Shown here: piece after piece, positions 26,149 to 35,471 of the stretch
Layout: every line of letters starts with the position of its first letter
Numbering within the stretch: the stretch's first letter is position 1
Assembly (NCBI GenBank): GCA_947577025.1
Contig: CANPTO010000014.1
Span: 1 to 64,000, forward strand
Direction: 5' to 3'
DNA length: 64,000 nt
Source: an uncultured Clostridiaceae bacterium
Lineage (GTDB): Bacteria; Bacillota; Clostridia; TANB77; CAG-508
Notes under the pieces: generated by a model
Seen by the model: only the letters and a program-made list of their open reading frames with translations
Told to the model about the DNA's origin: nothing
The model's database searches: none
Made by a program: the position numbers and the translations under genes

Positions 26149-27255
26149 ATGGCAGGTAAACATTCAGCTAGTAGAAGTGAAGGAAGAGAAAGAATACCAA
26201 GAAAAGAAAAAATAGTAAAAAACAATAGACCACCAAAGAAACCTAAAAAAGCAAAGGCATTAAAAGTAATAGGAATAATATTACTTATACTAATAATTAT
26301 AATAGCAGGAATAGGAATAGGCGGATATTCATATATAGTTAGCAAACTAGATAAAATGCAACAAGTGCAAATAAATATAGACGAATTAAATGTTAATGAA
26401 GAAATAAAAGGATACCGAAACATAGCACTATTTGGAGTAGACAGTAGAGACTCTAACCTAGGAAAAGGAAATAGAAGTGACTGTATAATAATAGCAAGCA
26501 TAAATGAAAAAACAAAAGATGTAAGGTTACTATCAGTATATCGTGACACATATGTACAAATAGAAGGTCATGGGCTAGATAAAATAACACATGCATACTC
26601 ATATGGAGAAGCACCACTTGCAATAAAAACATTAAATACAAATTTAGATTTAAACATAACTGAATTTGTAACAGTAAACTTTGACCTAGTAGCAGAAGCG
26701 GTAGATGCATTAGGAGGAGTAGAAATAACAATAGAAACAAGTGAACTTGAATATATAAATGACTACATAAAAGGAACATCAGAGAACACAGGAATAAAAT
26801 CATCAAATATAACAAAAGCAGGAAAGCAAACTCTAGATGGAGTACAAGCAGTAGCATATTCAAGAATAAGGTACACAGCAGGAGGAGACTACAAAAGAAC
26901 AGAACGTATGAGAGATGTTATAGAAGCTATGTTAAAGAAGTTAAAAACAAAAAGTGTAGGAGAAATAAATAACTTAATGGACAAAATACTACCAAAAGTA
27001 TACACAAATATCACACCATCAAGCATAATAGCAATGGTACCAAATTTATTAAGCTATAATGTTACAGAAAGTATAGGCTGGCCATATAAAACACAAGGAA
27101 TAACACTAGATAGGTGGTATGGAGTACCAGTAACTCTAGAAAGTAATGTAAAACAATTACATAAAGAATTATTTGATGAAGAAAATTATGAAATACCACA
27201 AGATATAAAAGAAATAAGTAACAAAATAATAAATAAAACAGGGTATAAACAATAA
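26149..27255 (+). CDS. LytR-CpsA-Psr family wall glycopolymer ligase
   Basis: LCP enzymes attach undecaprenyl-linked teichoic acids or capsule chains to peptidoglycan on the outer face of the membrane. The 368-residue protein has a cytoplasmic basic N-terminus (KNNRPPKKPKKAKALK), one membrane helix (about residues 40-64) and the LCP domain with NIALFGVDSRD, RSDCIIIASIN, LLSVYRDTYV (key Arg), KITHAYSYGEAPLAIKTLN and AYSRIRYTAGGDYKRTERMRDV. ATG 26149 follows TAGGAGGAATAGAA; an earlier in-frame ATG (26116) has no site. The large polysaccharide operon begins about 2.3 kb downstream, so it may be the ligase for that glycan (inference). Confidence 0.93.
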   Translation: MAGKHSASRSEGRERIPRKEKIVKNNRPPKKPKKAKALKVIGIILLILIIIIAGIGIGGYSYIVSKLDKMQQVQINIDELNVNEEIKGYRNIALFGVDSRDSNLGKGNRSDCIIIASINEKTKDVRLLSVYRDTYVQIEGHGLDKITHAYSYGEAPLAIKTLNTNLDLNITEFVTVNFDLVAEAVDALGGVEITIETSELEYINDYIKGTSENTGIKSSNITKAGKQTLDGVQAVAYSRIRYTAGGDYKRTERMRDVIEAMLKKLKTKSVGEINNLMDKILPKVYTNITPSSIIAMVPNLLSYNVTESIGWPYKTQGITLDRWYGVPVTLESNVKQLHKELFDEENYEIPQDIKEISNKIINKTGYKQ

Positions 27256-27262
27256 ACTAAGT

Positions 27263-27302
27263 AAGTAGAATTGAAACAACAACAATTCTACTTGCTTTAT
27301 TT
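27263..27302 (+). terminator. Terminator after the LytR-CpsA-Psr gene
   Basis: AAGTAGAATT and AATTCTACTT form a perfect 10-base stem, followed by GCTTTATTT. Confidence 0.75.
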
Positions 27303-27435
27303 ACATACACAATTTTATCTGGTATATTTAGAAAAAACATATCTTCTATTTATTAGTATAAAAATTAGAAATCAAAGCATATTATATACTAAAAGTAAAA
27401 AAATTACATTTAATATTGAAATATATGTAAAAAAA

Positions 27436-27464
27436 TTGCATTATTTTTTTTGATGTGGTAAAAT
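27436..27464 (+). promoter_or_regulatory. Promoter of the ATPase/TOPRIM-like pair
   Basis: TTGCAT (27436-27441) and TAAAAT (27459-27464) are separated by 17 bases, shortly before a GAGGAGGGTG ribosome site. Confidence 0.5.
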
Positions 27465-27488
27465 AAAAATATAGAGGAGGGTGATAAT

Positions 27489-28628
27489 ATGCTAGTTAAA
27501 TTGTCTATAAAAAATTTTAAATCATTTATGGAAAAGGCAGAAGTTGACTTAAATGCTACAGGTTATGAAATACTAAATGATACTAATAAAAGCAAAGAAA
27601 ATATATTAAAAGGAGCATTGTTTGTTGGAGAAAATGCAACTGGCAAATCTACAGTTTTGAGTGCAATTAAATTTTTATTAGAATTATTAGTGTGGCAAGT
27701 AAACCTTGATACAAGAAATTATGTATGCTTATTTAATGAAAGCAAACTGGGGATGGAATTAGAATATGAGTTTTTAATAAATGGAGCAAAAATTAATTAT
27801 TTCATAGAAGTTATAGGAGATAAAATTTTTAAAGAAATTCTAAAAGTGAAAAATGAAATTGTCTTAAATAGAATGGGAACTACAGCAGAGTATATTGGGA
27901 AAAACAAAAATATCGTGGAAATAAATAACTTACAGTATAATCAATCTGCAATAAGAAAAGTATATTTTGAAACTAAATTTATTGACAATATTACATTAAA
28001 ATTATGGTTTGAATTTATGGAGAAGTCAGTGTATATAGATCAATCTAAAAAGACTATAAATAGAGCTGTTGGAAGTTCATCACAACTAACATATTGTGAT
28101 TATTTTGATAAAAATGGTACAGAAGAATTTAATAAATTTTTAGAGGATATAAATTATAATCAAAATATAGTATATACCGAAAAATATAAAATAGACAAAG
28201 TACAATTTTTGAGCAAAGAAAACAAGAAAGATGTGGTTCTAGAAAGAAAAGATTTTAAAGGATTTGGTTTACCTATTGAATTTGAATCTATTGGAAATCA
28301 AACGCTAATAAATGTTGTTCCTTTTATTATAGATGCAATGAAAGATAATGCGATGGTGCTTATTGACGAATTTGGAAGTGGATTTCATAATACCTTAGAA
28401 GAAAAAATTATAAAATATTTTATGAAAAATTCAAAAAGTGCTCAAATTTTTATTGTCTCGCATTCAACTAATTTATTAACAAATAGGTTACTAAGACCAG
28501 ACCAAATATATACTGTAGACTTTATTGATAAAAAAGGAAGTAAATTAAATAGAGTATCAGATAGCAAACCAAGAGAAGCTCAGAATTTGGAAAAAATGTA
28601 TTTAAGTGGAGTGTTTAATGGAATATAA
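27489..28628 (+). CDS. AAA/ABC-type ATPase of the RloA/AbiLi kind
   Basis: The 379-residue protein starts with the SMC/RecF-like LVKLSIKNFKSF. It has Walker A GENATGKST (residues 47-55), Walker B MVLIDEFGSGFHN (about 291-303), the switch His in IFIVSHSTNLL and the C-terminal family signature NRVSDSKPREAQNLEKMYLSGVF. Such ATPases (AAA_15/AAA_21) act as sensor or motor in two-gene defence modules with an RloB/AbiLii or TOPRIM partner, and the next gene, overlapping by 11 bases, is of that type. The phage-defence role is inferred from family and pairing. The codon bias is slightly less extreme than in housekeeping genes. Confidence 0.85.
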   Translation: MLVKLSIKNFKSFMEKAEVDLNATGYEILNDTNKSKENILKGALFVGENATGKSTVLSAIKFLLELLVWQVNLDTRNYVCLFNESKLGMELEYEFLINGAKINYFIEVIGDKIFKEILKVKNEIVLNRMGTTAEYIGKNKNIVEINNLQYNQSAIRKVYFETKFIDNITLKLWFEFMEKSVYIDQSKKTINRAVGSSSQLTYCDYFDKNGTEEFNKFLEDINYNQNIVYTEKYKIDKVQFLSKENKKDVVLERKDFKGFGLPIEFESIGNQTLINVVPFIIDAMKDNAMVLIDEFGSGFHNTLEEKIIKYFMKNSKSAQIFIVSHSTNLLTNRLLRPDQIYTVDFIDKKGSKLNRVSDSKPREAQNLEKMYLSGVFNGI

Positions 28629-29415
28629 AATAGCAGGCAAAAAAGTAAAATTTAATAAGGATAAAAATATAGGAAATGTTATATATATAGTTGAAGGCGA
28701 AAGAAGAGAAATTATGCTATTAGGTCATATATTTAGTGAAATATTAAAATATCAAGAAGTAATAGGAATAGATAGAAATGGAAGAGAAAGAGTAAAGTAT
28801 ATTAGTAAAGAAAATAGAAATTCTAAAGTATTTGTTATCAATTCAGAAAAAAGCAATATTCAAAGTATAACTAATACAGAATTTAGAGACAAACAATTTG
28901 AACTATTAAAGAATTATGATGAAGAATTTAATTATGAAAACATACCAATTTATTATATTTTTGATTGTGATAGAAAAAAAGATAAAGAGAATATAAAAAG
29001 ATTAATAAACACCTATATAAACTCTAGAGAACCTAGTGAAGAAAATAAATATGATAGTGTTGGAGGAATGCTATTATTAAGTTATCCATCAATTGAATCC
29101 TTTATTATATCTAATTTTGAAAATGATATGATTAAGTTTAATAAAAGATTTAATTTTGAAACACAAACATTAAAGGAATATATAGGTTTAAACAAATATG
29201 ACAATCAAAAGATGTCTATTAATACATTGTTGAATTCTTTTAATGAATTGTTAAAATCATTAAATAATATCAATATTAATGAAATTAATTTAGACAATAT
29301 AAAAAAATTCAATAATGAAATATTTGAATATGAACAAAAAAATAAAAATCAATATATGATAAGTCTACTATTAATATCGTTTATTGATTTAGGAATAATT
29401 GAAATAGTAGATTAA
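28618..29415 (+). CDS. RloB/TOPRIM-like partner of the ATPase
   Basis: About 265 residues. An acidic motif is embedded in a strand (VIYIVEGERREIMLLGHIF, near residue 20). A second acidic cluster follows a hydrophobic strand (YYIFDCDRKKDKENIKRL), and a later LSYPSIESFII segment resembles the P.fE/W motif of RloB. This is the order expected of a metal-binding TOPRIM-like nuclease domain. ATG 28618 lies inside the last codons of the ATPase gene with GTGGAG just upstream; a GTG at 28606 is the alternative. Together the genes look like an AbiL/RloAB-type or PARIS-like module. The catalytic residues are proposed, not proven. Confidence 0.7.
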   Translation: MEYKIAGKKVKFNKDKNIGNVIYIVEGERREIMLLGHIFSEILKYQEVIGIDRNGRERVKYISKENRNSKVFVINSEKSNIQSITNTEFRDKQFELLKNYDEEFNYENIPIYYIFDCDRKKDKENIKRLINTYINSREPSEENKYDSVGGMLLLSYPSIESFIISNFENDMIKFNKRFNFETQTLKEYIGLNKYDNQKMSINTLLNSFNELLKSLNNININEINLDNIKKFNNEIFEYEQKNKNQYMISLLLISFIDLGIIEIVD

Positions 29416-29421
29416 AATAGA

Positions 29422-29464
29422 AAAATAGCATAATTGGAAAAAGATACCAAATATGCTATTTTTA
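29422..29464 (+). terminator. Terminator after the ATPase/TOPRIM-like pair
   Basis: AAAATAGCATAATTGG pairs with CCAAATATGCTATTTTT around a short loop. Confidence 0.7.
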
Positions 29465-29519
29465 TGTAAAATAATAACAACAACTAAAACAAAAACCGAC
29501 AATAAAATCTTTTTTTCAC

Positions 29520-29548
29520 TTGACTATTATGCAACGTTGTTATACAAT
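29520..29548 (+). promoter_or_regulatory. Promoter of the polysaccharide operon with an internal palindrome
   Basis: TTGACT (29520-29525) and TACAAT (29543-29548), spacing 17. The perfect palindrome CAACGTTG (29532-29539) lies in the spacer, where a repressor could block RNA polymerase. No other clear promoter occurs until about 45 kb. Confidence 0.6.
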
Positions 29549-29604
29549 AAAAAAAACGAAAAATAGGTAACACTTTAAGTAAATATAGAAGGGGAGTTAG
29601 TAAT

Positions 29605-30312
29605 ATGAACATGCGAACAGGAGAAGAAGAAATATTACAAAATAGTGTATTATCAATTACTAATAATATAGAAAAAACAAATAAAATGAAACAAACAATA
29701 TATAGTATAATGAAAAGAATAATAGATGTATCAGCAAGTATAATAGGAATAATAATGTTATTGCCAATAACACTAATAATAGGGGTAGCAAATATATGTG
29801 TAAAAGACAAAGGACCAATATTTTTTGTACAAGAAAGAATAGGCAAAAATGGAAAGTTATTTAAACTATATAAATATAGGTCAATGGTAGTAAATGCAGA
29901 CGACAAATTAAGCAAATACCTAGCAGAAAATGAAGAGGCAAGAGAAGAATACAGAAAATATAAAAAACTAAGAAATGATCCAAGAATAACAGTAATAGGA
30001 AAAATAATAAGAAAAACGAGCATAGACGAATTTCCACAATTTATAAATGTACTAAAAGGAGAAATGAGCTTAGTAGGACCACGCCCATACTTACCACGAG
30101 AAATAAAAGATATGAAAGAAGGATATAACGAAATAATAAAAGTAAAACCAGGTTTAACAGGTCTATGGCAAGTAAATGGTAGGTCAGAAACAACTTTTCA
30201 AGATAGAATTATAATAGACACAGACTATGTAAAAAGAAAAAGTATGATATTAGACACAAAAATATTTATAAGGACATTTTTAAAAGTATTTGGAAAAGAA
30301 GGAGCTAAATAA
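29605..30312 (+). CDS. Priming sugar-1-phosphate transferase (WcaJ/RfbP-like)
   Basis: This 235-residue membrane enzyme transfers the first sugar-phosphate to undecaprenyl phosphate, starting repeat-unit assembly. A hydrophobic helix (about residues 40-66) is followed by the conserved catalytic region: FVQERIGKNGKLFKLYKYRSM, KTSIDEFPQFINVLKGEMSLVGPRP and KPGLTGLWQVNGRSE. It is the short form without the N-terminal multi-helix domain of WcaJ. It is the first gene of the operon, 57 bases behind the promoter, with a GAAGGGGAG ribosome site. The sugar is unknown; undecaprenyl-phosphate glucose, galactose or N-acetylated sugars are possible. Confidence 0.94.
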   Translation: MNMRTGEEEILQNSVLSITNNIEKTNKMKQTIYSIMKRIIDVSASIIGIIMLLPITLIIGVANICVKDKGPIFFVQERIGKNGKLFKLYKYRSMVVNADDKLSKYLAENEEAREEYRKYKKLRNDPRITVIGKIIRKTSIDEFPQFINVLKGEMSLVGPRPYLPREIKDMKEGYNEIIKVKPGLTGLWQVNGRSETTFQDRIIIDTDYVKRKSMILDTKIFIRTFLKVFGKEGAK

Positions 30313-30314
30313 AT

Positions 30315-31364
30315 ATGCAAAATAATAATCTATGTACATTAATAATGGCAGGAGGAAGAGGAACAAGATTTTGGCCAAAATCAACAGAAGAAAAACCAAA
30401 GCAATTTTTAAATTTATTAGGTGAAAAAACAATGTTACAACTAACAGTTGAACGTTCATTAGAAATTACTCCTATAGAAAGAATATTTATAGTAACAGGT
30501 GAAAATTACAAAAATATAGTAAAAGAGCAACTACCAAATTTACCAGAGAAAAACATTATAATAGAACCAACAGGAAGAAATACAGCACCATGTATATTAT
30601 TAGCAGCATTATATATAAAACAAATATATGAAAATGCAAATATAGTGGTATTACCATCAGACCATATGATAAAAGATGTAAAAAGTTTTACAACAGTAAT
30701 AAGAAAGGCAAACAATTATATAAGAAATGAAAATGAAAATTCAATAATAACAATAGGAATTACTCCAACCAGACCAGAAACAGGATATGGATACATAAAA
30801 TATGGAGAAAAAAGATATAAAGAAATAGTAAAAGTAGAAAGTTTTGTAGAAAAGCCAAATATAGAAAAAGCGAAACAATATCTAAAAGAAGGAAAATACT
30901 TATGGAATGCAGGAATGTTCATTTTTAATGTAAATTATATGCTAAAAGAACTACAAACAAACTATAAACATTCATATGATATATTATCAAAATTACCTCA
31001 AATTACTGATAATAACTATGAAACAGAATTAAAAAAGAAATATAAAGAATGTGAAGCAATATCTATAGACTATGCAATAATGGAAAAGAGTAAAAACATA
31101 TATGTTATACCAAGTGAACTAGGTTGGGACGACATAGGAACATGGAAATGTTTAGAAAGATATATAGAACAAGACAATAATGGAAATGTAGCAATAGGAA
31201 ATACATACACAGAAGATGCAAAAAATAACATTATATATGCAGAAAATAAAAAAATAATTCTATTAGGAGTAGAAGATTTATTCTGCATAGATTCAAATGG
31301 AGTATTAATAATAGGAAAAAAAGACAAATTAGCAGAAGCACATAATTATAAAAATATTGTATAA
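30315..31364 (+). CDS. manC: Mannose-1-phosphate guanylyltransferase
   Basis: Makes GDP-mannose from mannose-1-phosphate and GTP, the precursor for GDP-fucose made by gmd and fcl downstream. The 349-residue protein has the nucleotidyltransferase signature LIMAGGRGTRFWPKSTEEKPKQ in two parts near the N-terminus, then LPSDHMI and FVEKPN. It is the short form: the type II C-terminal cupin domain is absent. A decayed cupin of that kind lies at the far end of the operon (45.0-45.4 kb). It starts 3 bases after the previous stop, so translation is probably coupled. Confidence 0.93.
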   Translation: MQNNNLCTLIMAGGRGTRFWPKSTEEKPKQFLNLLGEKTMLQLTVERSLEITPIERIFIVTGENYKNIVKEQLPNLPEKNIIIEPTGRNTAPCILLAALYIKQIYENANIVVLPSDHMIKDVKSFTTVIRKANNYIRNENENSIITIGITPTRPETGYGYIKYGEKRYKEIVKVESFVEKPNIEKAKQYLKEGKYLWNAGMFIFNVNYMLKELQTNYKHSYDILSKLPQITDNNYETELKKKYKECEAISIDYAIMEKSKNIYVIPSELGWDDIGTWKCLERYIEQDNNGNVAIGNTYTEDAKNNIIYAENKKIILLGVEDLFCIDSNGVLIIGKKDKLAEAHNYKNIV

Positions 31365-31376
31365 AGGTGGAACAAA

Positions 31377-32471
31377 ATGAAAATAGCAATAGTTCACGAT
31401 TGGCTAACCAATATGGGGGGAGCAGAACAAGTAGTAATAAATTTTAAAGAAATATATAAAGAGGCACCAATATATACTACTTTTTACAATCCAAGTAAAT
31501 TAGATGATAAACTAAAAAATATAGAAGTAAAAACAAGCCATTTACAAAAAAAGAAAATGGTAGAAAATCATAAAAAATATTTTCCACTAATGCCAATGGC
31601 ATTTGAAAAATTTGATTTAAACGAATACGATGTTATTCTAAGTAGTAGTAGCTCATGTGCAAAAGGAGTACTAACAAAACCAGGAAGTATTCACATATGT
31701 TATTGCCACACACCAATGCGTTATGCTTGGGAAAAAAGAGATGAATACACAGAAGGCATGGGAAAACTAAAAAAGAAATTAGTAGAAATACTATGCCACT
31801 ACATGAGAATATGGGATGTAACATCAAGCAATAGAGTAGACTATTTCATAGCAAATAGTACAGAAGTCCAAAAAAGAATAAAAAAGCACTATAAAAGAGA
31901 CTCGGTAGTTATAAATCCACCAGTAAGATGCAATATGTTCAACATATCAGAAACAGATGGAGACTACTACTTAGTACTATCACGCCTAGTAGGATATAAA
32001 AGGTTTGATTTAGCAGTACAAGCATGTAGAGAACTAGGAAAAAAACTAGTAGTAATAGGAGAAGGACCAGAAAAAGAAAAATTAGAAAAACTAGCAAACG
32101 AAAATGTAACATTCCTAGGAAGACAACCAGATGAAATTGTAAAAAAATACATGTCAGAATGTAAAGCACTACTATTTCCAGGAGAAGAAGACTTTGGAAT
32201 AGTACCAGTAGAAGCCCAAAGCTCAGGAAGACCAGTAATAGCATATGGAAAAGGTGGAGTACTAGATTCTGTAATAGATGGAAAAACAGGAGTATTCTTT
32301 AAGGAACAAACAGTAGAAAGTTTAAAAGAGGCTATAAATAAATTTGAAACTATGAAGTTTGATAAAGAAGAAATAAGGAAGCATGCTTTGGAGTTTGATG
32401 AAAGTGTGTTTCAGGAGAAGATTAAAAAATTTGTAGAAGAAAAAGTAGAGGAAACAAATGAAAGAAATTAA
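31377..32471 (+). CDS. GT4-family glycosyltransferase
   Basis: 364 residues, GT-B fold. The N-terminus AIVHDWLTNMGGAEQV is typical of GT4 mannosyl- and related transferases. The C-terminal nucleotide-sugar site has LVLSRLVGYKRFDLAVQA and the EX7E-type motif FPGEEDFGIVPVEAQSSGRPVIAYGKGG. The enzyme is cytosolic or membrane-associated, adding a sugar to the lipid-linked repeat unit. GDP-mannose is a plausible donor given the local manC, but the donor cannot be read from sequence. The ribosome site is AAAGGTGGAACAAA. Its end overlaps the next gene by 14 bases. Confidence 0.9.
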   Translation: MKIAIVHDWLTNMGGAEQVVINFKEIYKEAPIYTTFYNPSKLDDKLKNIEVKTSHLQKKKMVENHKKYFPLMPMAFEKFDLNEYDVILSSSSSCAKGVLTKPGSIHICYCHTPMRYAWEKRDEYTEGMGKLKKKLVEILCHYMRIWDVTSSNRVDYFIANSTEVQKRIKKHYKRDSVVINPPVRCNMFNISETDGDYYLVLSRLVGYKRFDLAVQACRELGKKLVVIGEGPEKEKLEKLANENVTFLGRQPDEIVKKYMSECKALLFPGEEDFGIVPVEAQSSGRPVIAYGKGGVLDSVIDGKTGVFFKEQTVESLKEAINKFETMKFDKEEIRKHALEFDESVFQEKIKKFVEEKVEETNERN

Positions 32472-33687
32472 AAATATAGTTATAGTAAATGATTTTAACT
32501 ATATAAATGGAGGAGCAGCAAAAGTAGCAATAGATACAGCAAAGGCATTCTCAAAAAATAAAAATATAAATGTATATTTTTTCTCAGCTGTAAATAATAT
32601 CAAAAAAGAAGAAATAGAAAATGTAAGATATATATGTACAAATCAAAAAGAAGCTTTAAAAGATAGAAATATAATTAGAGGTATATTTAACGGAATATGG
32701 AACATAAAAGCAAAGAGAGAATTTCAAAAATTATTAAATTGCTTAGACAAGGATAACACAATTATACATATACACGGATGGATGAAAGCATTATCGAGTA
32801 GTATATTTTATGTAGCAGAAAAGAATAAATTTAAAACAGTAGTTACATTTCATGATTATTTTTCAGCATGCCCAAATGGTGGATTTTATAACTATAAAAA
32901 AGAGGAAATTTGTAATATAGAACCAATGAAACTAAAATGTATAAAATGCAATTGTGATTCTAGAAACTATTTCTTTAAAATTTATAGAATTATTAGACAA
33001 ATAGTACAAAATAATATTATAAAAATTAACCAAAAAATAAAATATATAGTTTCAATATCAGATTATAGTATTAATATCTTAAAAGATAGCATAAATAAAA
33101 ATGCTAAAATAAAAAGAATATATAATCCAATACAAGCTAATATGGAGAATAGAATAGAAAACATAAATGAAAATAAATACTATTTATTTGTAGGAAGGTT
33201 ATCAAAAGAAAAGGGTGCAGATTTATTTTGCAAAGCTATAACAAAATTAGGATATAAAGGAATTGTTGTTGGCGAAGGAGACCAAAAGCAAGTTTTACAA
33301 AAAGAATATAAAAATATAGAATTTGTAGGATGGAAAAACAATAAAGAAATAATAGAATATATGAAAAAAGCAAGAGCATTAATATTTCCATCATTGTGGT
33401 ATGAAGGTGCACCACTAACACCATTAGAAGCTTTATCAATAGGTCTTCCTTGTATTGTATCAGATAAATGTGCAGCAATAGAATTCATACAAGAAAAAAT
33501 AACAGGCTTAATATTTAAAAGAAATTCTATTGATGATTTAATAGAAAAAATAGAAATATGCGAAAACAATGAATTTCTAAAAGAAATAAGTAATAATGCA
33601 TATGAAATTTATTGGAAAGATCCACTTGATGAAAGTGAATACCAAAAAGAATTAGAAAGTTTTTATTTAGAAATATTGAATGATTAG
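32458..33687 (+). CDS. GT4-family glycosyltransferase
   Basis: 409 residues, GT-B fold, with the N-terminal donor-sensing loop VNDFNYINGGAAKVAIDTAKAF in two strands. A Cys-rich insertion occurs around residues 140-165 (ACPNGGF, CIKCNCDSRNYF). The C-terminal site reads LFVGRLSKEKGADLF and FPSLWYEGAPLTPLEALSIG (EX7E type). The Cys cluster is a recurrent feature of some capsule GT4 enzymes and may bind a metal. ATG 32458 lies inside the end of the preceding gene, indicating translational coupling. Donor and acceptor unknown. Confidence 0.9.
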   Translation: MKEIKNIVIVNDFNYINGGAAKVAIDTAKAFSKNKNINVYFFSAVNNIKKEEIENVRYICTNQKEALKDRNIIRGIFNGIWNIKAKREFQKLLNCLDKDNTIIHIHGWMKALSSSIFYVAEKNKFKTVVTFHDYFSACPNGGFYNYKKEEICNIEPMKLKCIKCNCDSRNYFFKIYRIIRQIVQNNIIKINQKIKYIVSISDYSINILKDSINKNAKIKRIYNPIQANMENRIENINENKYYLFVGRLSKEKGADLFCKAITKLGYKGIVVGEGDQKQVLQKEYKNIEFVGWKNNKEIIEYMKKARALIFPSLWYEGAPLTPLEALSIGLPCIVSDKCAAIEFIQEKITGLIFKRNSIDDLIEKIEICENNEFLKEISNNAYEIYWKDPLDESEYQKELESFYLEILND

Positions 33688-33700
33688 AAAGGAATACAAT

Positions 33701-34207
33701 ATGTTTATTATATTAATTGAAAAAGTGATAAATAAAATTAAAATAAAATTAAAAATAATGTATTGGAAACTTAAATATGGAAAAAGAATACAGATAGGAA
33801 AGAATTTATGTTTTAGAAAAAGACTTGATATACTAATAGAGAAAAACGGATATTTGAAAATTGGTGACAATAATTTTTTTAATAATGATTGTTCAATAAA
33901 TTGTTTAGAAAATATAACAATAGGAAATGATAACATATTTGGGGAAAATGTGAAGATATATGATCATAATCATATATTTAATACAAATATAGAAGAATTA
34001 AAAAATAAATTTAAAACTAACAAAATTACAATAGGAAATGCAAACTGGATATGCTCAAATGTAACAATTTTAAAAAATGCACAAATAAATAATAGAAATG
34101 TAATTGGTGCAGGAGTAATTATTAATGAAAAGATAGAATCCGAAGAAATCATAAAAAAAAATAATAAATTATTAAAAGAAAAAATTGAGTTAAAAGGAAA
34201 AAAATAA
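33701..34207 (+). CDS. Hexapeptide-repeat acetyltransferase (capsule O-acetyltransferase-like)
   Basis: About 168 residues. Left-handed beta-helix hexapeptide repeats are visible in the middle (GDNNFFNNDCSINCLENITI, GNDNIFGENVKIYDHNH, ITIGNANWICSNVTILKN, VIGAGVII). Proteins of this kind form trimers and acetylate sugars using acetyl-CoA. The catalytic His candidate is in YDHNHIF. ATG 33701 with GAAAGGAATACAAT is chosen over an in-frame ATG at 33680 inside the upstream gene. The operon position suggests decoration of the repeat unit. Confidence 0.85.
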   Translation: MFIILIEKVINKIKIKLKIMYWKLKYGKRIQIGKNLCFRKRLDILIEKNGYLKIGDNNFFNNDCSINCLENITIGNDNIFGENVKIYDHNHIFNTNIEELKNKFKTNKITIGNANWICSNVTILKNAQINNRNVIGAGVIINEKIESEEIIKKNNKLLKEKIELKGKK

Positions 34208-34211
34208 AGAT

Positions 34212-35471
34212 ATGAAAAAAAACAACAAAGAAAATATTTTAATAGGTATAATATTTATTATTTTTGTAATAGAATATTTTTTAAATAAAAATAGTTACTT
34301 ATTATTTTTATTAAATATACTGTTATGTGTTTTTATTATATATAAATGTAGATTTTCATACATAACACTAAAAACAATAATTTTAAACTACATATTATCC
34401 CCAATATTCATAAAATATAACTTTAATCAAGCTTATGGTATTTTACAATCAAGCAATATAGAATTGCACTTTTTTGAGATAAATGCGATTTTAGTTATCT
34501 ATAATTGTATAACGTCTTTAATAATGATAAATACGAATTTTTTAAAAAAAGAAAAAGTATTACTAGAATTAAAACCAGAAATAAATAAAATATTTGCAGA
34601 CTTTAGTGGAATAATGGCTATTTTATTTGCAGTTATAGCATTACCTAGCTTACCATTTATAAAATTTGATGAGGCTATTAGATTTAAAGCTTTGTTACCA
34701 GGGAATGCATGGAATCATCTGACTATTATATTTCTAATTTTTGCATATCCAAAATTCAAAGAAAACAATATAGTGAAAGTATCTTACATATTTTGTATAT
34801 TTTGGTTTTTAGCACATTATGAAAGAGTAGATATACTTGGAATAATAATATTACTGGGGTTACTATTTATTACTAATGTTGATATAAAAACAGATATGAA
34901 ACGAATATTAAAGATATGTTTTATTGGTTTGTGCTTGTTTGCTATGATGATTGGTATTGGAGAGTTAAGAGATAATAAAACAAAAATTAATATAATAGAA
35001 AAAATATTAATGCAAAATACAGCTTCAGACTTAGGCTATGTATTTAATGCATCAGTAGATATGAATCTAAATAAAGAAAATCTTAATGGAAAATCATATA
35101 TAGCATATCTTGTTGAAGCTATACCTTTATTACAATCAAAAGACAGGATAGAATTAATAATACAGTCTAAATATAATACACCAGGTGGTTGTTATCTATT
35201 AAGTGAACCATTAGTTAATTTTGGAATAATGGGCGTTATTATTTTTGAACTAATTGAAAATTTAATATTATATGGAATATTAAGTATTAAAAGTGATATT
35301 AAATTTTTTATCTATTGTTATGTAATTGCAGCATCATTTAGAATTTGTTGGTATGGCTTAATATACATAGAGATGGGAATATTATATTTTATTCCAATAA
35401 TATATTTATTAAAACATATTATGAATAAATATTTATCTAAAAATAGAAGGGTTGAGAAATTGGATGTATGA
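34212..35471 (+). CDS. Wzy-like polysaccharide polymerase
   Basis: 419 residues with ten or more predicted membrane segments, for example residues 9-50, 80-110, 140-165, 210-235 and 245-270, and a large outside loop near residues 270-330. Wzy proteins join lipid-linked repeat units into chains outside the membrane and have almost no conserved sequence, so this call rests on topology and position. It is the only such protein in an operon that also has a Wzx-like flippase. Its end overlaps the next reading frame. Confidence 0.75.
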   Translation: MKKNNKENILIGIIFIIFVIEYFLNKNSYLLFLLNILLCVFIIYKCRFSYITLKTIILNYILSPIFIKYNFNQAYGILQSSNIELHFFEINAILVIYNCITSLIMINTNFLKKEKVLLELKPEINKIFADFSGIMAILFAVIALPSLPFIKFDEAIRFKALLPGNAWNHLTIIFLIFAYPKFKENNIVKVSYIFCIFWFLAHYERVDILGIIILLGLLFITNVDIKTDMKRILKICFIGLCLFAMMIGIGELRDNKTKINIIEKILMQNTASDLGYVFNASVDMNLNKENLNGKSYIAYLVEAIPLLQSKDRIELIIQSKYNTPGGCYLLSEPLVNFGIMGVIIFELIENLILYGILSIKSDIKFFIYCYVIAASFRICWYGLIYIEMGILYFIPIIYLLKHIMNKYLSKNRRVEKLDV

